A stretch of 64,000 nt of DNA from contig OY720348.1 in assembly GCA_963082975.1 (NCBI GenBank), positions 61,014,719-61,078,718 on the forward strand, in the 5' to 3' direction. Below, one piece after another: positions 1 to 12,136 of the stretch. The stretch's first letter is position 1. Every line of letters starts with the position of its first letter. The translations under genes and the position numbers were made by a program. Source of the DNA: Labia minor (Eukaryota; Arthropoda; Insecta; Dermaptera; Spongiphoridae). The notes beneath the pieces were generated by a model that was not told the DNA's origin, made no database searches, and saw only the letters and a list, made by a program, of their open reading frames with translations.

Positions 1-190
1 ATCCGTTGAGCCGTTCAGGCTGTACACATCTATACGGACAGACGGACGGACGGACGGACAGACAGACATCATGCTAAAAATACTTTTTTCTGTTAAGAAA
101 ATGCATGATTCGTGGAGATATGTACCTAAAAATATCCATAGGTGAAATTTGGTGTGAAAACAATACCTCCCTTACTATCGTCGGTCGGTA
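1..190 (-). repeat. family A repeat, cut by the window edge
   Basis: Near-identical to 30523-30697. It has the (GACG)n/(GACA) stretch, the module around ATGCATGATTCG and the terminal CTATCGTCGGTCGGTA. Only the 5' part, in family sense, is inside the window. Confidence 0.85.
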
Positions 191-489
191 AAAAAGAAAC
201 GCTACTTGTATAGGTAAAATGTCACTTCCGGTAGTCAGATCATGATGAAATTTGGTATCTCAATTTTTTTCACATTTTTAAATCTATATACAAAATATGA
301 AGCAAATATCTCGAAGCAAACTGGTACTTTACTTGAAAGATAAACGCAACCAGTGTAGGTAAAGTACCACTTCCGGTTAACCGATTTTGACGAAATTTTG
401 ATAGAAATCTACAAACTGTGAATAATATCGGTGTACCAAATTTCGAAGTCCTAGCTTGATTAGTTTTTGAGTAAATTTGCTTACAGACA

Positions 490-520
<31 letters not shown>

Positions 521-690
521 CATACATACATACATACATACATACATACACACACACAGACATAATTCGAAAAATGGTATTTTCCGACTCAGGGAGGTCT
601 AAAACGTCAAGATCTATCGAAATCTCGAAGTCGAAATTTTTGACGATTCCAATACTTCCCTTATACGAAGTATGCGGGAAAGTAAAAAAA
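191..690 (+). repeat. family C repeat with 3' hairpin and A-rich tail
   Basis: Contains two CACTTCCGGT modules, an ACCGATTTTGACGAAATTT stretch and a TACA microsatellite. Its 3' half is colinear with family B (GTACCAAATTTC, the CTAGCT region, GACTCAGGGA, ATCTCGAAGTCGAAA). It ends in an imperfect hairpin, TACTTCCC...GGGAAAGTA, followed by A-runs. It directly abuts the family A fragment. The open frame on the minus strand here is only the microsatellite read through. Confidence 0.75.
491..550. repeat. (TACA)n microsatellite
   Basis: About 15 uninterrupted TACA units inside the family C repeat, at the place where family B copies carry a shorter TACA/CACA run. Confidence 0.95.
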
Positions 691-3000
691 AAACAAATAA
701 AAAAAAAATGTGTTTAATAAAAGGTGCGGGTTTTCTTAAGAATTTTTAAATCCTCTAAAATTAAAAAAAAACAAACAAACAAACAGAAGAAGTAAAAAAA
801 ATAATAAAATACTTTTGAACAACTTTCTATGGATATAAAAAAAAAAAGTAGAAGGCAAGTTTGTTTTTATTTCGAATTGTCTTGTATATGGATGTTATAT
901 AATTAAAATTCTATAAGAATTGCCCAAAGGAAATGAATGCCTTGACTAGTTACACTTTTTCTCCCACCTCTCACTGCCGTTTTTATCATCGACTTGGTTT
1001 GTTTGACGCTTTTAAGAGGAAAAAAATAAGAATTAAAATCAACTCTCCAAAACTAAACTAATTGTAATGTAATTAGCTTTTTACACTTAGCCTTATGTCA
1101 AAGTTAAGTAAATTAGCTTTCGATACCATCAAAATTAATTTCTAATTGTAGAATCAGAATCAAATCGAAATGATTTTCTATCCTTAGTGAATTCATTTAT
1201 TATTTATACATAAATGGACTAATGACGTAATGACATACTCAACCCATAATAGGCAAACCCTCGTAAATTCAATTGAAATCCATTCAGTATATTATTATCA
1301 ATTTTTAATCAATAAATGTTTACAAAAATTATAATAAATTTATTATTATTAATAATTTCGCGTTCACTGGATCTTTTTCCAAATTATAACAATTATATAA
1401 TTTCAATAGGAAATTTTATTCAAATAATTTTATATTGTTTATAAATTATTGTTGTAAGAGTATCAATATTAAATTGTATAAAAAATTTAATTTGCCGGGT
1501 GAATTATATGAATGAGAAGTGAGTAACAGGCAAGAAGGTGGAAACGAGTGAAGATAGAAATTGAATGGAGGTGTTTGAAGATAAGAATGTATTTAGTGGA
1601 TTCAACAAAATTTCGATTCAGAAACACTATACTTCAATATTATTATATAAATCACAAGTCCACCTGAAAAAAGTCTGAATTAATCAATACTCATATATAT
1701 ATATTTATTATAAATAAAAATGAAATTCAGCATAAAATTAAATTCAAATATGAATATACATCCGATATCGATCGGATATGTAGCTTCATTTTAATCCTAG
1801 TTTATTGGCTTGGCATTTGGTCTTTGTTAAAAAGAATCTAGTCGAGTTGTTGCTTACCCTAATTTGGTATCATTTCTTTGAAAAGCTAACCGGTACAAAT
1901 ACCTGTAGTCTTTTGTCAAGTGGATGGTGTCCGTTTCATTTCTATTCATCTCCCAAGTGCATTCATAAAAACAATTGTCTCATTCATAAAATTAAAAGAA
2001 AAAAAAAAAAGAAAAAAATTCATATTAAATTTCAATTATCAAGGGAAATTCTATTTCGTTTTATTATTGGTTGCCGTTTCCTTATATTCAAAGGCCTTTC
2101 TACTAATTTAAGCAAGTAAATGATATAATTGATCTTGCTTTGATATAATATGTAATTTGTAATTAATTAAAAGTAATAAGTTGGATTTGTAATGGATAAA
2201 TAATATGAAATAAATATAAAATATATTTTCATAGTGAAATTTGCAACGAATGATTCAAGTCTAAATAAACAAAGAGAGAGAGAAGTAAAGAAGGAAGATA
2301 GCAAAGTAATCTGCCTGAGCGAATGTAAATAAAAAGGTTATTAAATAATTTATTGAGAAAAAAAAGAAGGTATAAAAAAAGTGAAAGAAAAAACTGAAGA
2401 GTAGATGAGCATGAAGAAAAATTAATTTCACAAATAAAAGACAAATGAGGACTTGAGAAAATTTTCTTTTTTAAATTATATATATATATACTCTCCAAAT
2501 AATTTGTTCTTTTTCAACTTTAAATTATTTATTAACTCTCCATTGGTAAAATCATCAAGATTAAATTCAAATTAAAAAAAGGCATTATTAATCGCAATAA
2601 AATAAACTATTGAAATTATTTCTTTCTAATGATTCCACAATTTATTCGATTGAATATTTTTTTATTTTAATTTTATTAAAACCTTTTTACTCTTGTAATC
2701 TGTTTATACTTGATTTTTTTATAGTCTCTTTCTTCGGTTTATTTTTTAGTTCAAATTTGTTTGTTCGATTTCCGTGAGAAGCGGCTCATTAATAACAAAA
2801 TAACATTTTAATAACAAATTAGAAGAAATTATTAAATAGAGACAGTATAAATTAACAAATAAGCTATGTTATTTTGTGAATTAATTGAAATCAAAGATGA
2901 AAATAATAATAATAATAATAAGATAAAAAATACAAATTTTAATCGAAATCTAATTAATCTAACTTTTATTATTATAATGTATAATATATTAAAGATAAAA
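691..3000. other. AT-rich stretch, no gene seen
   Basis: Low-complexity A/T sequence with short A-runs, an (AACA)n patch near 770 and a short AT run near 2478-2490. The open frames at 1805-2119 and 2229-2498 are Phe/Leu/Ile/Lys-rich low-complexity readings without coding character. Confidence 0.6.
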
Positions 3001-3415
3001 ATTAATAAGGATTTTTTAAGTTTTACAGATTAGCTGGTTATGAACGTCTAAATAAGCAGCCATTAATTAATGTTTGATTTACTAATTATTCACTCATTTT
3101 CGGTATTTTTCGGTTTGGTTTGGATATAGGGAAATTATTTAATTAATTAATTTTTTAATTTTTCTATATCAAATCCGAACTAAAAAAAAAAAAAAAATTA
3201 GTGGAGCCTTCTGCTGGTCAAATTAATAAAAAAATAAATAGAAATAGATAAATAGAATATCAATGGATTTATATGCAAATTTTAATAATTTTTCTCCCGT
3301 AAACTAGAAGCGACCCAGAAAAATTGCATAAGGAAAGTTTCTTTGGAATTAACAAAGGAATCCTCTGGCAAAGTTTTATACAAATCCATGACATTGCAAC
3401 TAATCTGGACAATTA
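3001..3415 (+). repeat. family E element, left end missing
   Basis: Shares with 6195-6698 the stretch from the GATTAGCT region to AACTAATCTGGACAA, including an internal palindrome around TTAATTAATTAA and the phrase GTGGAGCC.TCTGCTG. The left terminal inverted repeat present at 6195 is not seen. Confidence 0.7.
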
Positions 3416-3810
3416 ATTATATTTTGAGGAATTAGAATATATATCAAAAATTGAAAGTCAATTACCATAACAATTGCAATACAGTAGTAAGAGAATTTTT
3501 TGAGTGTTGTCCGCTGGTGTTGAAATTTTAATTTTGTTTTTTTAATATTATAGAAATATTTATTTAAAATGTTATATAATTAATTATATTATATTTATTT
3601 ATATAAATATCTAGTATAAATATTTTTCTTGCGATTTTTCATATACTTTTTGTTATATATGAACATCTAAGTATTTATTTATAATGCTTATTTATATTTG
3701 TTTCTGTAATATATTTTATTTATAAACGTTTATTCAACAAATTTTATTGAAAGAGTTTTTATAGAAACGAGCACTGTATCTCTCTCTCTTTACATGTATA
3801 TATATATATC
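3416..3810. other. AT-rich stretch, nothing recognised
   Basis: A/T-rich with short AT runs; no repeat family or coding signal seen. Confidence 0.5.
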
Positions 3811-4290
3811 TTATCTTATTGTACTAGCAAAAATTGTATATATATTTATATTTCTAAACCTCTCTAAGGATTTTTTTGAATTTCACACTATATATAATTT
3901 TTATAAAAAAAAAATCGATCTGTATTGTTTTCAGCCTCGAGAAAAATCATCTTTGTTAGTTTTTTCTTAATTTAAAATAGAAATTTTAATAATAAAAAAA
4001 ATAATAATATAAAAAATATTATAAATAAAATAATATTAAAAATATTTATTTTAATAATATTTTTAATCAAATTACAAAATATATATTATGTTATATCCAC
4101 ATGCCATACTTTTCTATCTTTCACGTTTAAGGGCTGTATGTTTTATGTTCTTTTAAATCATTCGAAATTTTTTCATATATTTTTTTTCGTTTATTTATTT
4201 TAAATAATAATCTTAATTTTAAATATTCATAGTTCATAAGGAATATTTTTTTTTAAAGTACCGAGCTGGGGCTCTGTGAACCAGTTCCTA
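3811..4290 (+). repeat. family D repeat
   Basis: Starts TTATCTTATTGTACTAGCAA. Then come TAAACC.CTCTAAGGATTTTTTTG, the TCAGCCTCGAGAAAAATCAT module, the CCACATGCCATACTTTTCT module and the end GCTCTGTGAACCAGT. Colinear with 18391-18966 and 39180-39715. Confidence 0.8.
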
Positions 4291-4849
4291 TATATAAATA
4301 TCTAATCTTGTAATAGATATTTACAATAGTATTAATGAATAATATATGTTGTTCGTCACAAATCGATATTGATAAATAATTTATTAATTATTTTTTGAAT
4401 ATTGTTTTTATTATATACGCTTGATGATGAAAGTGGATATATATTTATTTAAAGGTGTATGCGATCCTCGTGCAGTGGATCAGCAGGTGATGGTTAAGGA
4501 CCAAATTTATTTGAAAATGACCCTGAACAAATATTGCATATGTTATGTCTAATTGGATCCAGCGGATGAGCTATTATAGACATGCATTAAACGGGTTTGC
4601 TTGTTTACAATTAATTATTGTTATTGGCTCCCCCTGAAGATGAATTTCCAATTGTAGGCTATAAAATCGGAATGGAGCCAAACGAAATGTTTTCATGTCA
4701 TTATTAATCATTCACCAACTCAATCAAGAATCGTTAAATTATTGAAAAATAAATAAATCAATCAATCAATTCAAATTAATAAAAAAAAAACAAAAAACAT
4801 TTCAATAAATAAAAATTGTTTAGATGAAATTAATTTGGGTATATTATAG
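4291..4849. other. non-repeat intron-like stretch
   Basis: 4440-4720 has more balanced composition than its surroundings and matches no repeat family in the window. It could be conserved non-coding DNA; no exon with both splice sites was seen. Confidence 0.4.
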
Positions 4850-5118
4850 GTTTAATTAGTGAAGCTGCATCACACTCTCGTGGTCCCGGGTTCAAGGCCC
4901 GGGCCTGGCAAGGGAATTTCTCTAGCTGGGGTCTATGGGACGGAGTCAACCCAGCCTCCGGGATCAAAATTGAGAAAGCTATTTGATAGCGTCTCCGATC
5001 GAGAAAATCAAGGTAAAGGTTGATAGGATCCGTTGTACTGATCATAGGACACCTAATTGATAAAACCGACTTGATAGGCGTTGTCCTTGCGTAGGAGGTA
5101 CAAAAGTCAGAGGTTTAA
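4850..5118 (+). mobile_element. tRNA-derived SINE (family F)
   Basis: Contains a box-B-like GGGTTCAAGGCCCG, then the shared body GGAATTTCTCTAGCTGGGG, AACCCAGCCTCCGGGATC, GAGAAAATCAAGG, ATCATAGGACACCTAATTGA and the end AAAAGTCAGAGGTTT. The box A region is shortened compared with the copy at 17337-17617. AGGTTTAAT occurs on both sides and may be a short target duplication. Confidence 0.8.
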
Positions 5119-6194
5119 TAGAATACCGGAGGTCATTTATCTAGAGAGTTACCATAACAAAATTTATGTCTGTGTAAAAGTTATTTTAGTATTAAAGGGC
5201 GATCCAAAATGGATAATAATAATAGTAACGTTCCATTTTTATTTCACTGCAGGTGATATTTCTCAAGAAATCATTAAAGACCACTCTGATCTGGAAATCC
5301 AAAAATTTTCCTAGTTAGAACTACATAATTCCGATAAACTTATTTGTTACGTATCTACATATTATATTAATATCATAAAAAAAATATTTTCTTCTCCGTT
5401 CCTTAATTGTACATTTATAGATTGAGATATAATTATTACATAAAAATAGGCTTTTTCTATACTTTGTGTAAACTGTGTGTCGAGCATGACAGCTGGCATT
5501 GTCTTGTGGTTTTAACTTCTTATTAAAACTTCTCTTCTTTAATTAACATACCACACACACATAGACATATATATATATATATACAATATCATATTATGAA
5601 TATGAAGAGCTTCTATTCTAGAGATATTTTTATCAAAACACAAGTCATCCTTTTATAAATTATTAACAAAAGAAAGTTTCTGTCTAACCCCCTTAATGAT
5701 ACCAAATTTAAAAAAAGACAACTCTCTTTATGTAATCAAATATATAATTAAACCAATTAGATATATTATCTAAAAGGAATCGTTCTCATAAGCAATTTGT
5801 TTCAACATCAAACAAAAAGAAAATTAAAAAAAAAACTAAATTCCATTTAGTGATTTGTTTTTTTTTTATTCTAATAAGTATTAATTTTGAATAGAAAATC
5901 TTTTTGAATTATTATCAATATTTAAATAAACTTTGATGTTTTATGTTTATTAATTTGAAATTAGTAATGAAACAACATTAAATGAATTATCTCGAGTAGA
6001 AATTATTCACGAAATGAATTTTAGTTTGTTTCAAATCGGTATTTTATTCTTTGTTCATCAGGACACTTCAACAAATTTGAATTGAAACATAAAATTATTT
6101 ACAATTTTAATATTAATTGATAATTTGGTAATAATTCTATAGATTATAAGTATAAATTCAAATATATACAAAAAGTGCTTTAATATCTTTATGG
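5119..6194. other. AT-rich stretch, no gene seen
   Basis: Includes an AC/AT microsatellite near 5552-5582. The 77-codon frame at 5081-5314 starts inside the SINE and has no supported product. Confidence 0.5.
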
Positions 6195-6698
6195 AATTGT
6201 CCATGTCATGAATTTGTATAAAACTTTACCAGTGGATACCTTTGTTAATTCCAAAGAAATTTTCTTTATGTAATTTTTCCAGTTAGCTTTAAGATAAAGA
6301 TTTTTTAAGTTTGACAGATTAGCTTGTTATAAACGTCGAAATTAAGTAATATTTTCTTGACTAATTCACTAATTATCATTAATTTTCGCTTTATTTCGGT
6401 TCGATTTGGATATAAGGAAATTATTTAATTAATTAATTTTTTAATTTTTCTATATCCAATCCGAACTGAACTCCCCCCCCCCCCCGAAAATTAGTGGAGC
6501 CCTCTGCTGATCAAATGAATAAAACATGGTAGCTAAATAGAATATCAATGAATTTATATGCAAATTTTAATATTTTTTCTCCCGTAAACTAGAAACGACC
6601 CGGAAAAATTGCAGAAGGGAAGTTTCTTTGGAATTAACAAGGAATCTATTAGTAAAGTTTTATCCAAATCCATGACATGACAACTAATCTGGACAACC
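6195..6698 (+). mobile_element. family E MITE with long terminal inverted repeats
   Basis: The left end (TTGTCCATGTCATGAATTTG...) and right end (...CATGACATGACAACTAATCTGGACAA) are inverted copies of each other over about 80 bases, including the AATTCCAAAGAAA/TTTGGAATTAACAA segment. An inner palindrome is centred near 6430, and a C-run of about 14 lies at 6472-6485. No transposase is present, so it is a non-autonomous DNA element of unassigned superfamily. Confidence 0.75.
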
Positions 6699-7466
6699 CT
6701 TTATGGTACTTCTGAACTCGAAAGTTCCTGCTATTTACAAAATATTATTGATCCAGTAAAGAGAAGAGGAAGGAGTAAGAAAATTAAAAAAAAAAAAATA
6801 ACAAGTAAATAAGTTTTTCTTATTTCAATTATTATTTTCTATTTTCTTCATTCTTCAAATTAATATTAATTAATGAATTCATTAATAATACTACAACACA
6901 ACGAAAACAGAATAGTATATAGAATAACAGATTAATGTATATATATATATTGAAATAATTAATAAATAATTATCATATTTATCTAACAAAAGAAATCAGT
7001 TTATATGGGCATATACGGATTCAGTAAAATTATTCTCATATTTTCTATTGATGTTCTTTTCAGAACAATTTAATAAAATCCAAATTCTATATTGATCAAT
7101 CTCAACCTCCTCTCTCGTTCCCTTACTAAATTCAACTTAATTATATTTCTAACTAATTAATTAAAAATAATAACAACACAATAGAAACAATTATTTTCAA
7201 ATATTCAAGAGAATGGAATTTATTTACATTATATTATATTCACATAGTCTCCTTTATTGAATATATATTTATTTAAGTGAAAATATATAAAAATACTTTA
7301 AATAATATCTTTTATTAATCATTTAACTTTATTGATATAAAATTTAATATTTATTTAATTTATTTCTAAAAAGGAATGAATTGAAATGATGAACCTTGAA
7401 ACATTTTTTGTTAATTTTAATTTCCATCTCTATCTTTACTATCATATACCAACTATTATAACTATT

Positions 7467-7503
<37 letters not shown>

Positions 7504-8503
7504 CCAAAAAGTATAATTATTATTAGATTTAACTTTAAGAGAATAAATTAAAATTTTTAAAAATGCAATGAAAATAAAATTATTACCTTGAAAAATAAAT
7601 AAATCAATTACTTCACTTTCAATGAAGATTCTTTATAAGCATACAATTAATATTTATTTATGTTTTTTGGTGTAGTATAATCAGGTACCAATAGCATCCC
7701 CCCATCCCGCTGCTCTTGAAATAATCTACTCGGTTTTATTACAAAAATTATACACCTTAATCCACTACTAATTCGATTGCCATGCAATTTCGGCGTTTAT
7801 TAAATCCTCAAGGCTATAGGCAAAACCGCCGTCATGTATTTCAATCGTAAATTTTAAATCCTTGAAACGTCATCCACCCTATCTTGTTCCATCTCCTCTT
7901 GCCCTCCCTTTAATAAAACAGCAAAATTTAATAAATATCACCCGAGATAGGGTAAAAAAGTCATCTTCTTTTTACGCAATACGTTTGTAACTTCATCAAT
8001 TTGGAGGATAATTCATTGGTGAGAAATGGGTTTGCATGGTGGTGGTATTGATTTCGCTGCGCCACTTGGAACAATGCCCCTCCTCCCCTTCTCACACTCT
8101 CTTTTCTATCACCCTCCCTATGAATTGGTATCGATGTGAAAAACTATCACCAATCCTGAAAGGAAGAAGGAAATTGAGCAAGGATGAGTGGGTGGGGTGG
8201 TGGGTTGGTGAGGGATGGAATAGATCGAGGGTTATAGATTTGTCAAGATCCATTTTTCATGTATTCATTTTGACCTCCGACAAGAATTTCAATATTGGTT
8301 AATTTTCTTTTGTAATTTGATAAGATCTCGATGCTCTTTCATGATATATATTTGAAAAAAAAAAACGAAGATAAATCAGTAAACTTTTGGTTCAAGTTGT
8401 TATACAGAAATCAAACTTGTTAGGTAAATAAAAGAAGCAGGTAAATTATTAAAACTATCTATTGTCCTTTCATAATTTTAATGATATTTTTTTATCCTAA
8501 TAT
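6699..8503. other. long gene-free stretch with a unique segment
   Basis: An (AT)n run lies at 7471-7499. 7680-8290 is noticeably less AT-rich, matches no repeat in the window and has C-rich patches. It is a candidate conserved non-coding block. The 88-codon frame 8036-8302 has no recognised domain. Confidence 0.45.
7471..7499. repeat. (AT)n microsatellite
   Basis: About 14 uninterrupted AT units. Confidence 0.95.
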
Positions 8504-9015
8504 GCAGTATCCGGTCGGTATTTTAAAAAGAAAAATTCCTATGAACTATGAATATTTAAGATTAAGATTATTATTTAAAATAAATAAACGACAAAATATA
8601 TGAAACAATTTCAAATAATTTAAACGAACATAAATTAAAAAAAAAGTCATAAAACATAGCAGCCCTTAAATGTAAGCATTGAAAGACAGAAAAGTATGGC
8701 CTGTGGATATAATATAATATATATTTCGTAATTTAATTAGAAAATATTATTAATGTAAATACTTTTAATTTTATGTTATTTATAATATTTTGTATTTAAG
8801 AAAGTGCTGTCTGGAGAGGCTCATGTAGTTGCTGACGTCATTTACATTTAATATTTTAAATTAAGAAAAAACTAACAAAGATGATTTTTCCCGAGGCTGA
8901 AACCAATACAGAACGATTTTTCTTTATAAAAATTATCTATGGTGTGAATTTCAAAAAAATCCTTTAATATATCAAAAATATAAATATATATGTACAATTT
9001 TTGCTAGTATAATAA
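8504..9015 (-). repeat. family D repeat
   Basis: Reverse-complement copy: it begins with the D 3' end (ATCCGGTCGGTA...) and ends TACAATTTTTGCTAGTATAA. It carries the GCTGACGTCATTTA and CCGAGGCTGAAACCAATACA modules. Confidence 0.8.
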
Positions 9016-9625
9016 CAAAAATCGAAAGTAGAAATAATGAAATAGCAAATGATTTGTTCCGAATTTTTATTGATAAAAAAAGTTTTCTGCTTAAGAAATG
9101 CTATCCCTTGCACTGCAATTGAAATGAAGGGTAGTCGATAGGGTGATTCACAGGCACAACTCATTATACTAATTATCTCTGTCTTTTTAGGGCTTCACCG
9201 AGTTTTACGAGTTCATTTGAGAAATGCGATTTTTATGACCACTAAATAAAATTTTACCCAATTACATGACAAACAATACTATGAAGTCGTTAGGTATGCA
9301 AATTTTGAAAAAAAATAGAAAGAGTTTTATTTTTATCATTTAACAATTAAGAAAATTGGGGAGTTATTTAATAATATTTAAAATTATTATTTATGTTGTT
9401 AGTATAGACATTTTTATTCATATTATTAAGTATTGGAAAAATATTTCAAATTTCTATAATCTAAAAATGCAAATTTTTTAGGATTTTTTTTTGTTTCAAG
9501 CATTCCAACGTTAACCATTACAAAGCGGAAATATTCCTATATAAACGGTTTAAGAAATTTTATAAAGACAATAATAGAATTGAAAAAAAATTTTTATGTA
9601 AGTATAATCTAAAAGCATATCAAAT
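9016..9625. other. AT-rich stretch, no gene seen
   Basis: Short unique sequence at 9040-9240, otherwise low complexity. The 66-codon minus frame 8964-9164 overlaps the family D end and has no recognised product. Confidence 0.5.
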
Positions 9626-10154
9626 AAGTTGGAGTATCTCCACTCGACTATCTCGCACCTTGAATTGGAGGATTAAATAACATATATTATATTTAAATTA
9701 AATTTAATAAATTACAAATTATAATAATTATTATAAAGATTTGCAGTGTTAAAAAATTAATTCCGGTACTTTCAGAGATGCAATCAAGCTGAAATTCTAT
9801 ATATAGCAGTTTTATACAATTTGTAATCATGTAAAAAACTATCAAACATATATCTTTATTTTTACGGTCACTTTAGAAGAAAAAAAATCAAAACGTTGTA
9901 GGTAATGACCCACTTCAGAATGAGCAACATTTCTCAAAAGTTGAAAGAGAACTTCGAATTTTGAATAATGCCCGAATACCAAATTTCATGATTCTAGCTC
10001 AAACCGTTTTTGCGTAATCTTGTCTACACACACACACAAACACATACAGACAGACATTTTTCTCAACCTTAGTAAAAATGATTCAGGGACCTTCATAACG
10101 TATAAAAACATCAAAATCTCAACATCGAAAATTTTCGTGATCGCAATACTATCT
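9626..10154 (+). repeat. family B repeat, 3' hairpin lost
   Basis: Starts AAGTTGGAGTATCTCCACTC (hairpin TGGAG/CTCCA). It then holds the TTAATTCCGGTACTTTCAG module, TATATATAGCAGTTTTATA, the GTCACTTTAGA module, an AC microsatellite, the GACTCAGGGACCTTC-like module and CAATACTATCT, where homology stops before the terminal hairpin is completed. Confidence 0.8.
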
Positions 10155-10770
10155 AAACAAACTAAAATTAGACATAAATTATTATTTAATTTTTAGTATT
10201 CCTAAATACTAGTAATATAATTAATGGTGAATTAGTCTAAAAAATGTATGGACTAATGTTTTATCTACTCATCAATATTATTCATAAAAGATTATTATTA
10301 TTATGTTTTTAGTTTATTGATTAATTCACAAAGAAAAAAAAAATGTTTAATATTCCATGATTAAATGTATTGTAGATTTCTGAGTGTAGTTTCATAATAA
10401 ATGTTAATTAATTACAATATAAATTTAGTTAGATCAAAAAGGAGGGAAGATGAAATAATGAATATTCTCTTTACAAAGTCAGGCAACTAGAAATAATATC
10501 CTTAATTGACTTTTATAAGTTAAAATAAAATAAAAAAAAAAACTTACCTTTTTATTGGTAAAATAATATTTTACATTGTATTTAAATTTTAACTTCATTT
10601 CCATTAATATAAAATAAATTGAATTTATAAAACCCGATTTGAAAGATTCTTTTAAATTTAAATAATTTCATGACATTTTAATAGAAGTTTGCTTTGAAAA
10701 TCTTATTTTCAATTCTGTTTTATGTTTATAGTATGTATAATTTCGACCAACAGAAGGATAAGTTCAAATT
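10155..10770. other. AT-rich stretch, no gene seen
   Basis: Low-complexity sequence between family B and the nested cluster; no repeat family recognised. Confidence 0.5.
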
Positions 10771-11167
10771 GTTTTTAAAAAGACAGAAAGTCACATTCCA
10801 TTTCTTTTTTAAATTTATTCTTCTCAAGTTTTCATTTATTATTATTATTATTTTTTTTTTTAAATTTATTTTATTTTATTATTATTATATCCAATAAATA
10901 AATGAATAAATAAATAAAGTATCATATGACTTTTTTGATACGTTTTTGGTGTTATTCTATGGGCGGGTGTGCGTTTCGTTCATCGATTCAACCACTTGGA
11001 ATTGTTTCAATCACAAATTACGTTAAATTACTTTAAAAATATTGTTATTACTGTGTTGTTAAGATGACATAAAGGACATAGCCTGGTGTTGGCCACTAAA
11101 AAAATTAGACCGAAGAGGATGCACTTGCTTTTTTAAAAAGACAGAAAATCACATTCCATTTCTTTTT
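10771..11167 (+). repeat. O-N repeat unit, copy 1
   Basis: Begins in AGACAGAAAGTCACATTCC and runs through the CTTCTCAAGTT, ATCATATGACTTTTTTGA, TCACAAATTACGTTAAATTA and GATGCACTTGCTTTTTTAAA segments, ending at CATTCCATTTCTTTTTTA. The same segments recur at 12376-12483, 13132-13378 and 14027-14352. The unit begins and ends with the same CACATTCCATTTC phrase, which suggests it was once tandem. Confidence 0.65.
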
Positions 11168-11703
11168 TAATACACTTTACTTAACTCACACTGTCAGGTT
11201 GTCCGTGTGTTGTTTGTCCGCGGCTTGTCCGCGGCATTTTATAATCGATATTTCAACAACTTCCCGTCATTCAATCAACTTGAAATTTTGCATACGCGCT
11301 TGCTCCTGCTAATAATACACGAATCAATTGAAAAATCCACTGAATTATTTATCTATTAGTGGTAATTAATCAACTAAACTTTTATATGCGGAATATGGAA
11401 TAGTTCACTATTTCAATCGTAGATGGCGATAGCAGTTCTACAGATGCTGAACACGACTAAAAAGTATAAAATAAATTTAAGTAAAAATAAATCTTTTTAA
11501 AAAACACACTTTACTTAAAATTGCACTAAAAAGTAAAAAATAAAATCACTGTAAAGTGTGTGCGCTCAAATTATAATAACACCGTAAAACATTTGCTTCT
11601 TCTATTGGGCGCACACACTTTACAGTGATTTTATTTTTTACTTTTTAGTGCAATTTTAAGTAAAGTGTGTTTTTTAAAAAGATTTCTTTTTACTTAAATT
11701 TTT
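11168..11703 (+). repeat. family M element with long hairpin
   Basis: Starts ATACACTTTACTTAACTCAC, contains GTCCGCGG repeats and TCAATCAACTTGAAATTTTG, and ends in a near-perfect inverted repeat. The copy at 46745-47148 is reverse-oriented and has a shortened hairpin. No coding frame; superfamily unknown. Confidence 0.7.
11473..11702. repeat. near-perfect inverted repeat, ~97 bp arms
   Basis: Left arm 11473-11569 and right arm 11605-11702 are complementary with very few mismatches, separated by about 35 bases. The arms contain AAATTGCACTAAAAAGTAAA and GTAAAGTGTGTGCGC. A transcript would fold into a long double-stranded stem. Confidence 0.9.
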
Positions 11704-11832
11704 ATTTTTTATAATATTTTGTCATTCTAGATGTTAATAGCAAACAGCATACACGGGTCATGCCTATTACTACCTGTTTTTATTTGTTCTGTGCTCGGAT
11801 TTGCGTCGTAGGAAGCTATTTATAATTTTATA

Positions 11833-12136
11833 TTACTTATTTAGTGTGCAGTAAATAGTTTTTTATCAGTTTTTTATTTCCCAAAATAATAATGGGACTT
11901 ATATGTCGCAATAATGTTAATTATTGGGATATTATTTCCCATCAGTATTGACTAACCGATATATTCACCAAAGTAAGCTATTTTTTCTTTTATTTTACTT
12001 ATTTAGTGTGTAGCAATAATTTTTATCACTTTTTTATTTCCAAAAATAAAAATTGGACTTATATGTCCTAATAGAGTTAATTATTAGGATATTATGTCCC
12101 ATCAGTATTGAATAACCGATATATTCAAAAATAAGC
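11833..12136. repeat. two tandem units, 163 bp period
   Basis: TTACTTATTTAGTGTG starts at 11833 and again at 11996. Each unit contains GGACTTATATGTC, a TTAATTATT..GATATTAT core, CCCATCAGTATTGA and AACCGATATATTCA. The second unit ends exactly where the family B copy at 12132 begins. Confidence 0.85.

Noticed and set aside
270-563. 97-codon minus-strand frame
   Set aside because: The start is the TACA microsatellite translated (MYVC repeats) within family C.
1805-2119. 104-codon frame
   Set aside because: Lys/Phe/Leu-rich low-complexity reading of AT-rich DNA, with no domain and no splice support.
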